Positions 40,837 through 51,100 of a stretch of 64,000 bases of DNA are shown in pieces. A program made the translations under genes and the position numbers. Position 1 is the first letter of the stretch. Every line of letters begins with the position of its first letter. The stretch lies in NCBI GenBank assembly GCA_964589175.1, contig CAZPRY010000018.1, forward strand, positions 6,507-70,506, read 5' to 3'. The stretch comes from CAZPRY01 sp964589175 (GTDB taxonomy: Bacteria > Fidelibacterota > UBA2242). The notes beneath the pieces are model-generated. The model saw only the letters and a program-made list of their open reading frames with translations, did no database searches and was not told the DNA's origin.

Positions 40837-42099
40837 TTAAAAGAAAAAAGATAAGAAACGGATCAATTGTCCCGGGCCGCCGGGATCGAACTGATAGGTC
40901 GCAACCAGCTGCCAGGCAAAGGCACCGTTCGTCTCCGTGACAGACCAGAAATCGTAGTTACCGTACTTTCGATCACCGGCCTCATTCAGGATTGTCCAGC
41001 CCGTTGTCCCGAAATAGGATGTTGCGTTTCGGATAAATGATTTTTTAAAGATGCTGAAATCATCGCTGATTTCGGAATCGATATAGGTCTGGGCCAAGAC
41101 CCAGAGCGCGTCATAAGCCGCCAACGTAAATGCATCGGGCTGACGATTGATTTTGGCCGCAATGATATCGACAATGGGCTGGTACTTATCGAGCGCGTCC
41201 TGGTCGAAACCGTAAATCGGATTTGGATACCCGACAGAGACGGCGAATTGGGCGGCCTCAGTATCGGTGATCAATCCTGCGCTGAGGGCTACGCCGTCAC
41301 TGCCGTACCACCGAACGGAACTCAATACCGAATCGTTGTCAACCTGATTAAACAGGGTCACGATCTCGTCAAAAGCGGCGATATAAACCGCGACCCGATC
41401 CGTTCCATACTGGTTGATTGCCTGGGTCAGTTGGGCTTTCAGGGCGGCGATGACATCACTGAAATCAACTGTGTTGGCTGCGTACATGCTGCCGTCATAT
41501 ACGGTTCCGCCGAGACTCTCGATATTGGCTTTCGTAGCATCATGTAAGCCTGAATTACCGGCGTCGTTCCGCCAGGCGGGGACAACGGCGCGGATGCCGT
41601 CCTCCCACATGAGCTGCGCCACGGCCTTGCCCTCATGTTGATCGTCGGAGCAGAATCTGAAGATGTTGTCATCCTCGATCGCAAGCGAATGGGCTGTGCT
41701 TGAATGGCTGATGAGCAGAATATCGTTGGCGTCAGCGTATTCTTTGCAGGCGCTCACTTCGGAACTGGCCTGGGGCCCGATCACCGCTTTGATATTGCGC
41801 GAATGTAAAGACTTCAGTTTCTGTAAGGCAATTTCCGGGTCGGTTTGGGTATCCTCGATATAGAGTTTAAACCGGGTGGAATAGCCCAATTCTTCCATAT
41901 AGGCATTGATTTCCGTGATGCCATATTCAAGAGCTTCCTGGGAGGATTCCCCCAGCGATACCCAGGAGCCGGTCAACGACAACAGTGCTCCGACAGGGAT
42001 TTCGTCTTGATCGGAAAACAAGATCAACTTTTCTTCCGAGCATGAAAAAATCACCATACTTAAAACCAACAAAATGAAAAAAATACGAATATACTTCAA
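40837..42099 (-). CDS. Periplasmic binding lipoprotein, branched-chain amino-acid ABC type
   Basis: 420 residues beginning with a lipoprotein signal (FFILLVLSMVIFSC, lipobox IFSC). The mature protein has the Peripla_BP_6/LivJ layout: IPVGALLSLTGSWVSLGESS (ligand loop), ALEYGITEINAYMEE, RFKLYIEDTQTDPEIALQKL, VIGPQASSEVSACKEYA, LISHSSTAHSLA and ...FRFCSDDQHEGKAVAQLM. These proteins bind leucine-type amino acids or other small ligands outside the inner membrane. No ABC permease or ATPase is nearby, so it may act as a sensor or feed a distant transporter. It starts 46 nt after the end of the first subtilase gene. Confidence 0.9.
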   Translation of the reverse strand: MKYIRIFFILLVLSMVIFSCSEEKLILFSDQDEIPVGALLSLTGSWVSLGESSQEALEYGITEINAYMEELGYSTRFKLYIEDTQTDPEIALQKLKSLHSRNIKAVIGPQASSEVSACKEYADANDILLISHSSTAHSLAIEDDNIFRFCSDDQHEGKAVAQLMWEDGIRAVVPAWRNDAGNSGLHDATKANIESLGGTVYDGSMYAANTVDFSDVIAALKAQLTQAINQYGTDRVAVYIAAFDEIVTLFNQVDNDSVLSSVRWYGSDGVALSAGLITDTEAAQFAVSVGYPNPIYGFDQDALDKYQPIVDIIAAKINRQPDAFTLAAYDALWVLAQTYIDSEISDDFSIFKKSFIRNATSYFGTTGWTILNEAGDRKYGNYDFWSVTETNGAFAWQLVATYQFDPGGPGQLIRFLSFFF

Positions 42100-42145
42100 A
42101 CCGGACTCCTATAAATTAGCATCTAATATTACGAAGATATTCAGA

Positions 42146-42730
42146 TTACTTCATCAAAATACATTTCTTTACAGCCGAAAATCCTTCTGCCCCGCCGCTG
42201 GCGGGATCGTTGGCCTGCATCCGGTAGAAATAGACCCCGGAACTGAAGTTCGAGGCGTCCCAGTGAATCGAATAATATCCCGCCGGCTGCCGTTGATCGA
42301 CAAAACTGTTGATCAGGCGTCCACTAAGATCGAAGAGATCGATGCGCACATGCGAATCCCTGGGAATTTCGTAGTGGATCGTGGTTGTCGGATTAAACGG
42401 ATTCGGGTAGTTCTGGAGCATGCGATAGTCGGTCGGGACCGCTGCGGCTGCATCGGCCAGGCCGACGGAAGATTCAATCCGGACCGTCGCTTCAACGCTG
42501 GATAGCGCCCCGGCATTATCGGTCACCGTCAGGGTCACCTGATAGCTGCCGGAGTCCGCGTAAACGTGGACCGGGTTCGGCTCTTCGGAAGTCAAATTAT
42601 CACCGAAGTCCCAGTGGCGGGCGACAATAGCACCATCCTTATCACGGTTATCGTGGGATTCATCCGTAAAACTGACCGTGTTGCCGGAAACGTTCATGCT
42701 CAGCGCCGCCACCGGCAGGTCATTCACGGA
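42146..42730. repeat. 3' segment of subtilase A shared with subtilase B
   Basis: Aligns without gaps to 47605-48189 (offset 5459). I count about 17 differences over ~585 bp (~97% identity), most of them silent. Beyond 42735 the two genes diverge quickly. Encodes the PKD domain and the sorting domain. Confidence 0.85.
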
Positions 42731-45700
42731 ATTCACGACAAACTGGACCAGGGTGGAATCGATGGTTCTGGTATTTCTTTTCAGATACAGCATGGCGGAT
42801 GTAGTGCCGAAAAAATCAGGGGCCGGAGAAATCGTGATCTGCGAGGATTCTTCGACGCTTTTTAAACTGACGGTAGGTTCCGCGTTCCAGGCGAGGCGAA
42901 CCCCCGTTATTGACAAACCCGCCGCCAGCCGCATCATATCAATGCTGAGCGAATCGTCTTCATTGATCGGAAAGACATGCTGGGCCGAGCGAATAAACTG
43001 GGGGGTCTGCAGTACGTTCATGGTAACCAGCGCGCCGGCGATCGCCCAGCCGTCCGTGGACCAGTAGTAGAACTTATCCTGCAGCAGATCCTGGGTTTCC
43101 GGAAGCAAGGGCGCTACATAAGCCACGCCGCGCATGCCAATTCCCAGGAGATCTTTGAAATCCCCATACAGCGGCTCACCCAGGTCAACGATTCTTAAGG
43201 AATCATCCTCGTCGGAGTCGTTGCGAGTAATCCTTGTCAGAATCTTGTCGAATCCAATGATTTCACCACTGATCGCAAACAGGGTGTCCGCCCGTATAAC
43301 CGGTTCGTGATTGAGGATTGTCAGCTCGGTCAGGTTGAATCCCAGGAAAATATCCGATCCATCATTAAAAGACTCGATATAAAGAGAATCATAGTCGTAG
43401 GCATATAATATATATGAAGTAATTGAATAATCGCCAGGCACCAGGTTTTCAGTGTTCTTGACGGCGATATCAATGTCGACTGTTTCCCCGACCGGCAGAT
43501 CACCACGCCGGTTGGTCATGTAGAAATTGCGCGGTATCTGGTAGAGCATGACATTATCGAAGAGCGTGTACCCGGTATTGACACTGTAATCGCTGGAGGC
43601 GCAAAACATCAGCATGACTTCTTGGCCTTTGACCCGAAACGGCAAGGGTGTTGAAAAGGTATGCAGCGCGCTATCGGAGGCCAGCAGGGGTACCCTGTCC
43701 CAATCCGGATCATTCGTGGCCAACGGCCTCTCCCGCCAGGTCTCCCCGCTTTCATCGCCAGGCTCACGCGAATAGACATATACATCAAACCAGTCATCAT
43801 AATATTCCATCAGGGTGCTGTAATCGAATTCCAGAATGGTCCGCATCGTATCCGAATCCGGGATCGGTATCCATGGTGAGAGCAGGTGAGTATGGGAATC
43901 ATTGTAATATTTAAAAGTCGTTAAATCGCCAAACAGGGCCACATTTGTTGCTGTGACTGAATCTATTTGGAGGGAATCAATCACCCAGCTGCTGCCTAAT
44001 CCATACGTTTCATCCTCGATCGACCAGCCGTCCGGGATTTCCATCGATTCGTCAAAGGTTTCCATCCAGGACCAGGGTTCTGATTTCGATTCCTCATTCG
44101 TAAACTTATAGATGGATGAAACCGCTTTTTGGTCAATGGATTGGAGCACCGGGCGATCTTTCAACTGCGACAGGTGTGATCGGAAACTGTCTTTCCGTGT
44201 TTCGTGATCGATACCCGGCTCCGATTTTGGCACACTACCTTTGCCCATGCCCGGCATACCGAGTATCAGGACGGGCTCCGGTGCCTGATAATCAATCGGC
44301 CGAAGAATCAGATATTCAACATCCACCAATCCATCATTGGTGATGGAATAACCGCTTTTCCAGCTATCCCCGCGATACAGGCTGTCGCCCAGGCAGTATT
44401 CCGGCGTCACGCTAATATGGCCGTACCTCGTATAGACTTTAAGATCGGACGAAGTCCACTCATTCCGCGGATCGTTAGATTGAATCCATGATTCGATATT
44501 AATCCGTCCTTCCGGAAAGACACGGGTGTTGAGCGTGAGCGTTACCGGGAAATCCTGGCCGGGCGGAACTACGTCGTCGAGTACACCAGCTCCGGAAGCA
44601 TCCTCATACACCAGCGGCGATTCGCCCAGCCATATGGATACATTGTCAAACAGGACGCCAAAGCCGGCGCTGTTGCTTGAATCCATATTCGCGATGAACC
44701 AGAAGGTCACGGAATCTGCGATAACCAGGTTTTGCATATAGGGTGAAATATCAATCATGACCGTTCGAGCGCTGTCGGTGACGCTGATCAAATCACGGCT
44801 TGTAGAGGCAATCGTTGCAATTTTACTGTCGGTCGTGTTCATGTTGACATAGAAGAAATCATGATCTTCTTCCAGTTCGGTTGCGTAGTCAAATTGCAGG
44901 TAAACCGGGATTTTTTTTGTCGTTTCGATAATCGATCGAAAATTGAAATAGGGACTCGCGGCGCAGGACCAGGTAAGGTCTGCGTAGCCGTTGACAAAAT
45001 CACCGGCCAGAAAGACATTATCTACGGCGTCCGATGTATCGATATCGGCCAGTTTCCAATTATCACCCGAGCCTAAATCAATAATCTCCCAATCGTTCGC
45101 CACCTCAGCGGCATTGTTCAAAGAATCGGTCCAGAGAACGGTACTGGGAGCCGGACTCGGGCCAACGCCATTCAAGCTGATTTGCGGGCGATCCGATTTA
45201 TTTAGTACTTTCGACAGGACTTGATAATCCAGTTTAGCCACGGTTTTAAAATCCCGGGGAGTTTTCGTTTTTTGAGGCATATCGGTGGGCGCCTGGTTTA
45301 CCGATGACAGGACGCCATCCAGATACCGGTTCGTGTGCCAAATTTCGGGTATAAGCAAAAATTCCAGATCGATATCTCCGGAGTTACTGATTGTGAATTC
45401 CGAAGTCACCGTCTCTCCCCAGGCTACCGGTGGCAACTCTGAATATTCGGGACTCACGGAAATATGGGGATACTGTTTCAGCCGGACCTCAAACGGAAGC
45501 CAGCCGACACCGGTAAATTCAATCGTGCCGTTGCGGGAGTAGCCGTTATCGCCGGCCATAATCTCGCTCAGGGGAATGCTGATTGCCACGCCAAATGCGC
45601 CATTCGGTTCGACGATGGGGCCTTTTTCACTGATATCAATCGACCGGCTTTCCCTCGCCCCGTCAGTATAGCTCAAGGTCACGGCCGAGACATTGAGGGA

Positions 45701-47251
45701 GGCATTCATGCCGTTGATAAATCCTGCGTTTCCGACGGCTTCAGCATCAATCGGCGCACAAAGGAGAAGCAGTTTACCTACATTGTAGTTGATTGATGAT
45801 CCCTTGCTGTCAGGTTGAATTGTGTTCAGGGCGTTCAGTCGCGCTTCCGTCATCCAGGATCCGTCATAGCCGGACAGGCGGTCTGCTCCGGCCATCAGGC
45901 GGATGAAAATATCGTGATAACATTCGGACGGATTAAGGCCCCTGGCGATAGCAAAAACGCCGGTCGCATGGGGCGTCGATGCGCTTGTTCCGCCAAATTC
46001 CTGGTAACCGCCCGGAGCAGTCGAAAGGACCTGTAGTCCCGGAGCGCCGACATCCACGGACGCCATGCCGTGATTGGATCCCCACCATATATCGACCATA
46101 TTTTCCATATAATCCGTCGCTCCGATTACCATCATGTTGGGAACCTGAATCGTCGATGGATAGCGATACAATAAATCTTCATCAAGCTCGATATAGTCAT
46201 TACCGGCGGAACAGAACCAGGCAATCCCTAGCCGGGCATGATCCAGGGCATAGTTTTTCGTGACTTCAAATAATCTTTCATTATATTCATTAAGCAGCAA
46301 ATACCCGCCCCAGCTTTGATTCAGGGCGACAATCCGGGTGCTTGAACCGGATTTAATCAGTTGTTCCTGGAGCACACTGACATAGTACCATCCTCTCAAC
46401 GTCGAGAGCGTACTCATGGAACCGTAATCTGAGCCGGCTTTGACGGCCACCAACTTTACGTTAGGAGCAATTCCCGACATGCCAATCGTGTCAATGCCGG
46501 CGGCGATAATCCCGGCGACCCCGGTCCCGTGACCATAGACGTCCATCGGATCGGAATCGTTAGAGTAGGCATCGTATCCATAGTAATCATCGATAAAGCC
46601 GTTATCGTCATCATCGAGCCCGTTGTCGGGAATTTCATTGGGATTGGTCCACATATTGCCCTGAAGGTCCGGATGAGTATAATCGATGCCGGTATCAAAA
46701 ACGACAACCAGGACCGTATCGATGGCTTTACCCTCCATGGCCTGCCAGGCCCGCAGCATATCAATGTCGGCGCCTGCCACGGAACTCTCTAATTCTGAAA
46801 ACCCAAATATTGATTTCAGGCTGTCTTCTACGGCGCCGTTATTATGCAAGGCCCACTGATAGGGGAAAAGGGGATCGGTGGATGCACTCATAGCAAATTT
46901 GCTCTTTTGGCCGGGGGGCTCGAGTTCAATTATATAATTTGGAAAGGCGCTGACGCCGGGTACGGCATTGAGGCGCTGCAGCGCAGCTTCCATATTACCG
47001 GTCACTGTCCACTCCTCCAAACCTCGTTCCGGAATGATCGACTTCACATCACCGGCGATTTGAGATGCCAGGGTTTTCAAGGAATTTGTCGTGCTTTTAG
47101 CTATGCCGGTCTTTTCCGTGATGACGACGATACTGTTTCTAACAACTCGATCACCCCGAAAATAGTCCGTAGCCATATCTGCGGCCGATAGGCCGGTCAC
47201 AAACAGAATTAGCACACAAATACTTAAACATTTCTGATTTAATAGTTTCAT
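42146..47251 (-). CDS. Giant secreted subtilisin-like (S8) protease with PKD and sorting domain, copy A
   Basis: 1701 residues. Signal peptide (CLSICVLILFVTGLSAA), an N-terminal propeptide-like region (~30-110), then the S8 catalytic domain with complete triad: D186 (VVVFDTGID), H241 (YGHGTGVAG), S423 (FGGTSASTPHA) and oxyanion N351 (CSAGND). Long beta-sandwich repeats follow, including MAM/immune-inhibitor-like segments (YLQFDYATELEED ... GVLFDNVSIW). A PKD domain (ARHWDFGDNLTSEEPNPVHVY) and the C-terminal sorting domain (LQNYPNPFNPTTTIHYEI ... VKKCILMK) end the protein. ATG with AGGAGGTTCACG upstream. Tandem paralog of 47605-52728; the last ~585 bp are nearly identical to it. Likely secreted and surface-attached. 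Confidence 0.93.
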   Translation of the reverse strand: MKLLNQKCLSICVLILFVTGLSAADMATDYFRGDRVVRNSIVVITEKTGIAKSTTNSLKTLASQIAGDVKSIIPERGLEEWTVTGNMEAALQRLNAVPGVSAFPNYIIELEPPGQKSKFAMSASTDPLFPYQWALHNNGAVEDSLKSIFGFSELESSVAGADIDMLRAWQAMEGKAIDTVLVVVFDTGIDYTHPDLQGNMWTNPNEIPDNGLDDDDNGFIDDYYGYDAYSNDSDPMDVYGHGTGVAGIIAAGIDTIGMSGIAPNVKLVAVKAGSDYGSMSTLSTLRGWYYVSVLQEQLIKSGSSTRIVALNQSWGGYLLLNEYNERLFEVTKNYALDHARLGIAWFCSAGNDYIELDEDLLYRYPSTIQVPNMMVIGATDYMENMVDIWWGSNHGMASVDVGAPGLQVLSTAPGGYQEFGGTSASTPHATGVFAIARGLNPSECYHDIFIRLMAGADRLSGYDGSWMTEARLNALNTIQPDSKGSSINYNVGKLLLLCAPIDAEAVGNAGFINGMNASLNVSAVTLSYTDGARESRSIDISEKGPIVEPNGAFGVAISIPLSEIMAGDNGYSRNGTIEFTGVGWLPFEVRLKQYPHISVSPEYSELPPVAWGETVTSEFTISNSGDIDLEFLLIPEIWHTNRYLDGVLSSVNQAPTDMPQKTKTPRDFKTVAKLDYQVLSKVLNKSDRPQISLNGVGPSPAPSTVLWTDSLNNAAEVANDWEIIDLGSGDNWKLADIDTSDAVDNVFLAGDFVNGYADLTWSCAASPYFNFRSIIETTKKIPVYLQFDYATELEEDHDFFYVNMNTTDSKIATIASTSRDLISVTDSARTVMIDISPYMQNLVIADSVTFWFIANMDSSNSAGFGVLFDNVSIWLGESPLVYEDASGAGVLDDVVPPGQDFPVTLTLNTRVFPEGRINIESWIQSNDPRNEWTSSDLKVYTRYGHISVTPEYCLGDSLYRGDSWKSGYSITNDGLVDVEYLILRPIDYQAPEPVLILGMPGMGKGSVPKSEPGIDHETRKDSFRSHLSQLKDRPVLQSIDQKAVSSIYKFTNEESKSEPWSWMETFDESMEIPDGWSIEDETYGLGSSWVIDSLQIDSVTATNVALFGDLTTFKYYNDSHTHLLSPWIPIPDSDTMRTILEFDYSTLMEYYDDWFDVYVYSREPGDESGETWRERPLATNDPDWDRVPLLASDSALHTFSTPLPFRVKGQEVMLMFCASSDYSVNTGYTLFDNVMLYQIPRNFYMTNRRGDLPVGETVDIDIAVKNTENLVPGDYSITSYILYAYDYDSLYIESFNDGSDIFLGFNLTELTILNHEPVIRADTLFAISGEIIGFDKILTRITRNDSDEDDSLRIVDLGEPLYGDFKDLLGIGMRGVAYVAPLLPETQDLLQDKFYYWSTDGWAIAGALVTMNVLQTPQFIRSAQHVFPINEDDSLSIDMMRLAAGLSITGVRLAWNAEPTVSLKSVEESSQITISPAPDFFGTTSAMLYLKRNTRTIDSTLVQFVVNSVNDLPVAALSMNVSGNTVSFTDESHDNRDKDGAIVARHWDFGDNLTSEEPNPVHVYADSGSYQVTLTVTDNAGALSSVEATVRIESSVGLADAAAAVPTDYRMLQNYPNPFNPTTTIHYEIPRDSHVRIDLFDLSGRLINSFVDQRQPAGYYSIHWDASNFSSGVYFYRMQANDPASGGAEGFSAVKKCILMK

Positions 47252-47553
47252 CGTGAACCTCCTGATATATTTTATTGAATACTATTCTGGAAACGTCAAT
47301 GCGGAAGATTCAAGGCAAGGACATCGCTCTTCCCGGAAAATGGATTGTTTTTTCCCAGGCAGGGTCTGCTGCAATTAGATTCCCTAATGTAAGGATAAAC
47401 AGCTGTGGGTCAAATATAGGTGTATTTTTCATTGAATTTTCATGTCGTATGAAAACTAAGATAAGGACTGAAAATGAATAAGTCAAATTTTTCAACATTT
47501 TCCCTGGAATCACAACAGACCTGATCATAATAATCACTTGAACTGAAATAAAG
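47252..47553. other. Intergenic region between the two subtilases
   Basis: About 300 bp, AT-rich, with no gene. It should contain the promoter of subtilase A; on the minus strand a TTGACG lies at about 47298-47303 with AT-rich sequence downstream, but no confident -10. Confidence 0.4.
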
Positions 47554-47581
47554 AAAAGCCCGGTCGGGAAACCGGGCTTTT
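47554..47581 (-). terminator. Intrinsic terminator after subtilase B
   Basis: AAAAGCCCGGT (47554-47564) and ACCGGGCTTTT (47571-47581) form a perfect 11-bp stem with a 6-nt loop. On the minus strand it ends ...GGGCTTTTC, 24 nt after the stop of the gene at 47605. It makes the two subtilases separate transcripts. Confidence 0.9.
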
Positions 47582-47604
47582 GTGTAAATATGAAGATTTT
47601 CAGG

Positions 47605-48189
47605 TTACTTCATAAGGATACATTTCTTTACAGCCGAAAATCCTTCCGCCCCGCCGCTGGCGGGATCGTCGGCCTGCATCCGGTAGAAATAGACCCCGGA
47701 ACTGAAGTTCGAGGCGTCCCAGTGAATCGAATAATATCCCGCCGGCTGCCGTTGATCGACAAAACTGTTGATCAGGCGTCCACTAAGATCGAAGAGATCG
47801 ATGCGCACATGCGAATCCCTGGGAATTTCGTAGTGGATCGTGGTTGTCGGATTAAACGGATTCGGGTAGTTCTGGAGCATGCGATAGTTGGTTGGGACCG
47901 CTGCGGCTGCATCGGCCAGGCCGACGGAAGATTCAATCCGGACAGTCGCTTCAACGCTGGATAGCGCCCCGGCATTATCGGTCACCGTCAGAATCACCTG
48001 ATAGCTGCCGGAGTCCGTGTAAACGTGGACCGGGTTCGGCTCTTCAGAAGTCAAATTGTCACCGAAGTCCCAGTGGCGGGCGACAATAGCACCATCCTTA
48101 TCCCGGTTATCATGGGATTCATCTGTAAAACTGACCGTGTTGCCGGAAACGTTCATGCTCAACGCCGCCACCGGCAGGTCATTCACCGA
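47605..48189. repeat. 3' segment of subtilase B shared with subtilase A
   Basis: Partner of 42146-42730; direct repeat, ~97% identical, separated by 5459 bp. Likely kept similar by gene conversion. Confidence 0.85.
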
Positions 48190-51100
48190 ATTCACCACAA
48201 ACTGAACCAGCGAGGAATCAATCGCACGGCCTTCTTCTTCAAGATAGAGCATGGCGGAAGTCGTCCCAAAATAATCCGCCGCTGGTATTATCATCAACAG
48301 TGATGATTCCTCGTCTCTTTTCAGGTTAACCGTTGCTTCGGATTTCCAGGTCAGATCGATGTCCGTCGAGGAGATGCCGGCTGCCAGCCGCATGAGATCG
48401 ATGGTCAGGGAGTCATCTTCATTCACCGGAAAGACATGCTGGGCCGTGCGAATAAATTGCGGAGACTGCAACACATTGATCGTAACCAGGGAACCGATAT
48501 TCACCCAGCCGTCGGAACTCCAGTACATGAAGCCGTCTTCCAATATATCCATAGACTCCGGTACAATCGGCGGGATATAAGCAAAGGCGTAGGGGGTTTC
48601 CGACCAGTCTTCCGTTCCGAGGACATTCTTGATTGTACCGTAGAACGGTTCACCGATATCGACAACCGTCAACGAATCATCGAGATCGTAATCATTTTGA
48701 CGAATGCTCATGAGTATGTAAGGCCATAAAACCGGCTGACCGCTGACAGTATAGAGCGTGTCCGGTACGATGACCGGTTCATGATTGAGGATCGTGAATT
48801 CGGTTGTGTTCATTCCCAGAAGAACATTAAAGGGTTCATCAAAATTACCGGCATACAAAGAATCATACTCATAAAGGTAACCGATAATATTCATAATACT
48901 ATAGTCACCGGGTGGCATGTTGCTGGTGTTTTTAAACGCCATTCGCAGTGTGATAGATTCGCCCACAGCCAATTCACCCATGGGATTGGTAATGTAACTA
49001 TCCAGGTCCTTCTGGTAGAGTTTGACATTATCAATGAATGCATAGCCCGTGTTGGTGTTGCTGTCGGTAGTAATCCGGAATATCAGCATGAGTTCTTTGC
49101 CCTGGACTGTCGCCGGCAAGGATACCAAGCCGGTATGCAGCTCGGGATCGGTGCTGAGCAATGGAGCTTCGTCCCAGTCGGCATCATTCGAGGCGATCTG
49201 CTTCGAGCCCCAGGTTTCCCCGCTTTCATCGCCCGGTTCGCGCCAGGCAACAAAGATATCAAGAAAATCCCAGCCAAGCTCGAGCATGACACTGTAGTCA
49301 AATTCCAGGATGGTTTCGGTACTGTCTGAGGCCGGCACGGCTATCCAGGGTGAGAGCAATTCGCAGTCGGAACCATTGTAATATTTCAAGTTTGTCAGAT
49401 CGCCGAACGCGGCTACATGGGTCGTCCGTATTGAATCAATGCTGATCGAATCAATCGCCCAGCTGCCCCCAAGTCCGTAGGTGTTATCCATTGACGTCCA
49501 GCCGGCTGGAATTTCCATCGATTCATCGAAAGTTTCCATCCAGGACCAGAGTCCCGATTTTGAATTCGCTGGTCGCTTTCCCAACAGAGTTGAAACTGCT
49601 TTTTGACGGTTGGATCGGAGAACCGGAAGATCCTTCATACCGGACAGGCGCGATTGAAATTGTTTCAAGCGTTTTTGGTAATCAACGCCCAAACCGGGTT
49701 TTTGTACGGTACTCTTGGGCGATGCGGTCAGATTGAATTTCCAGGCCGGCTCAGGTGGTTGATAATCCATAAATGATAAACTAATATAGATTAAGTTCAC
49801 CTGTCCGTCATTGGTGAGCGTGAATTCATTCCTCACTTCTTCTCCGCGATACACGCTGTCAATAAATGCATACTCCGGTGACACGGTTATATTTCCGTAT
49901 TCCGTATTGATGCTTAATTCGAACAGGCTCCACGGGCGGTATGGATCATTCGTATGAATCCCTGTTTTAAGGACGGTATTCCCTTCCGGAAAGGCACTGG
50001 TATTGAGCGATATCGCTATCGGGAAATCCTGACCGGGCTGAACAATATCGTCCATAACGACACTGCCGGAAACATCACGGTAAGCGAAAAATGGCTCGCC
50101 GACCCACAGGGATATATTATCAATCAGCACGCCAAAACCGGCACTGTTGCTTTCATCCATGTTGGCAATAAAAAAGAACGTCACGGAATCCGCTACGACC
50201 ATGTCTGACAGCCAGGGGGAAATATCAATCATCACCGTTTGGGCACTGTCCGTTTCAGAAATCAAATCACGGCCGGTAGAGGCGATTGTGCCAATTCTCC
50301 CGCGTTTTGAGTTATATATATTGACGTAAAAATAATCATGATCCACTTCCAGCTCGGTGGCGTAATCAAATTGGAGATAAACCGGAATTTTTTCAGTCGA
50401 TTCGATGATCGATCGAAAATTGAACCAGGGACTCACAACAGCCGAATAGGTATTGTTCTGATAACCATTAATGAAATCACCGGCCAGAAAGACGTTATCC
50501 ACGGCCTGGGACGTATCGATGTCGTAGAGTTCCCATCTATCGACCATAGTCCAGTTATAAAAGCCCCAGTCTTGCGCCACCTCGGCGGCATCGTTCAATG
50601 AATCGCTCCAGTATACGGTATAGGGATTCGATTTTACTTTGGCGGCATCGATGTGAATGATCGGGCGTTCAGAATTTTTTAATGCCTCAGAGATATTTTG
50701 ATTATCCAGTCCAAGCACTTTTTCAAAATCCCGGGGCAGCTTCGAATTTTGGGTCATAGTTACGGGTGCTTTGTTCACCGATGACAAGAATGGTTCCATA
50801 TTCCGATTGGTGAAAGAGATTTCGGGGTAAAGGGCAAATTTCAGGCCGATGTCTCCGGAATTGCTGATCGTGAATTCCGAGTTCACCGTCTCACCCCAGG
50901 CAACCGTTGGCAATTCCGCAGATTCGGGATTGACAGAAATACGGGGATACTGTTTCAGCCGGACCTCAAAAGGAAGCCAGCCGGCACCGGTAAATTCAAT
51001 CGTCCCGCTGCGGGAGTAGCCGTTATCACCGGCCGTAATCTCATCCAGCGGAATACTGACCGTTAAACCGAATGCGCCATTCGGTTCGACGATGGGATTT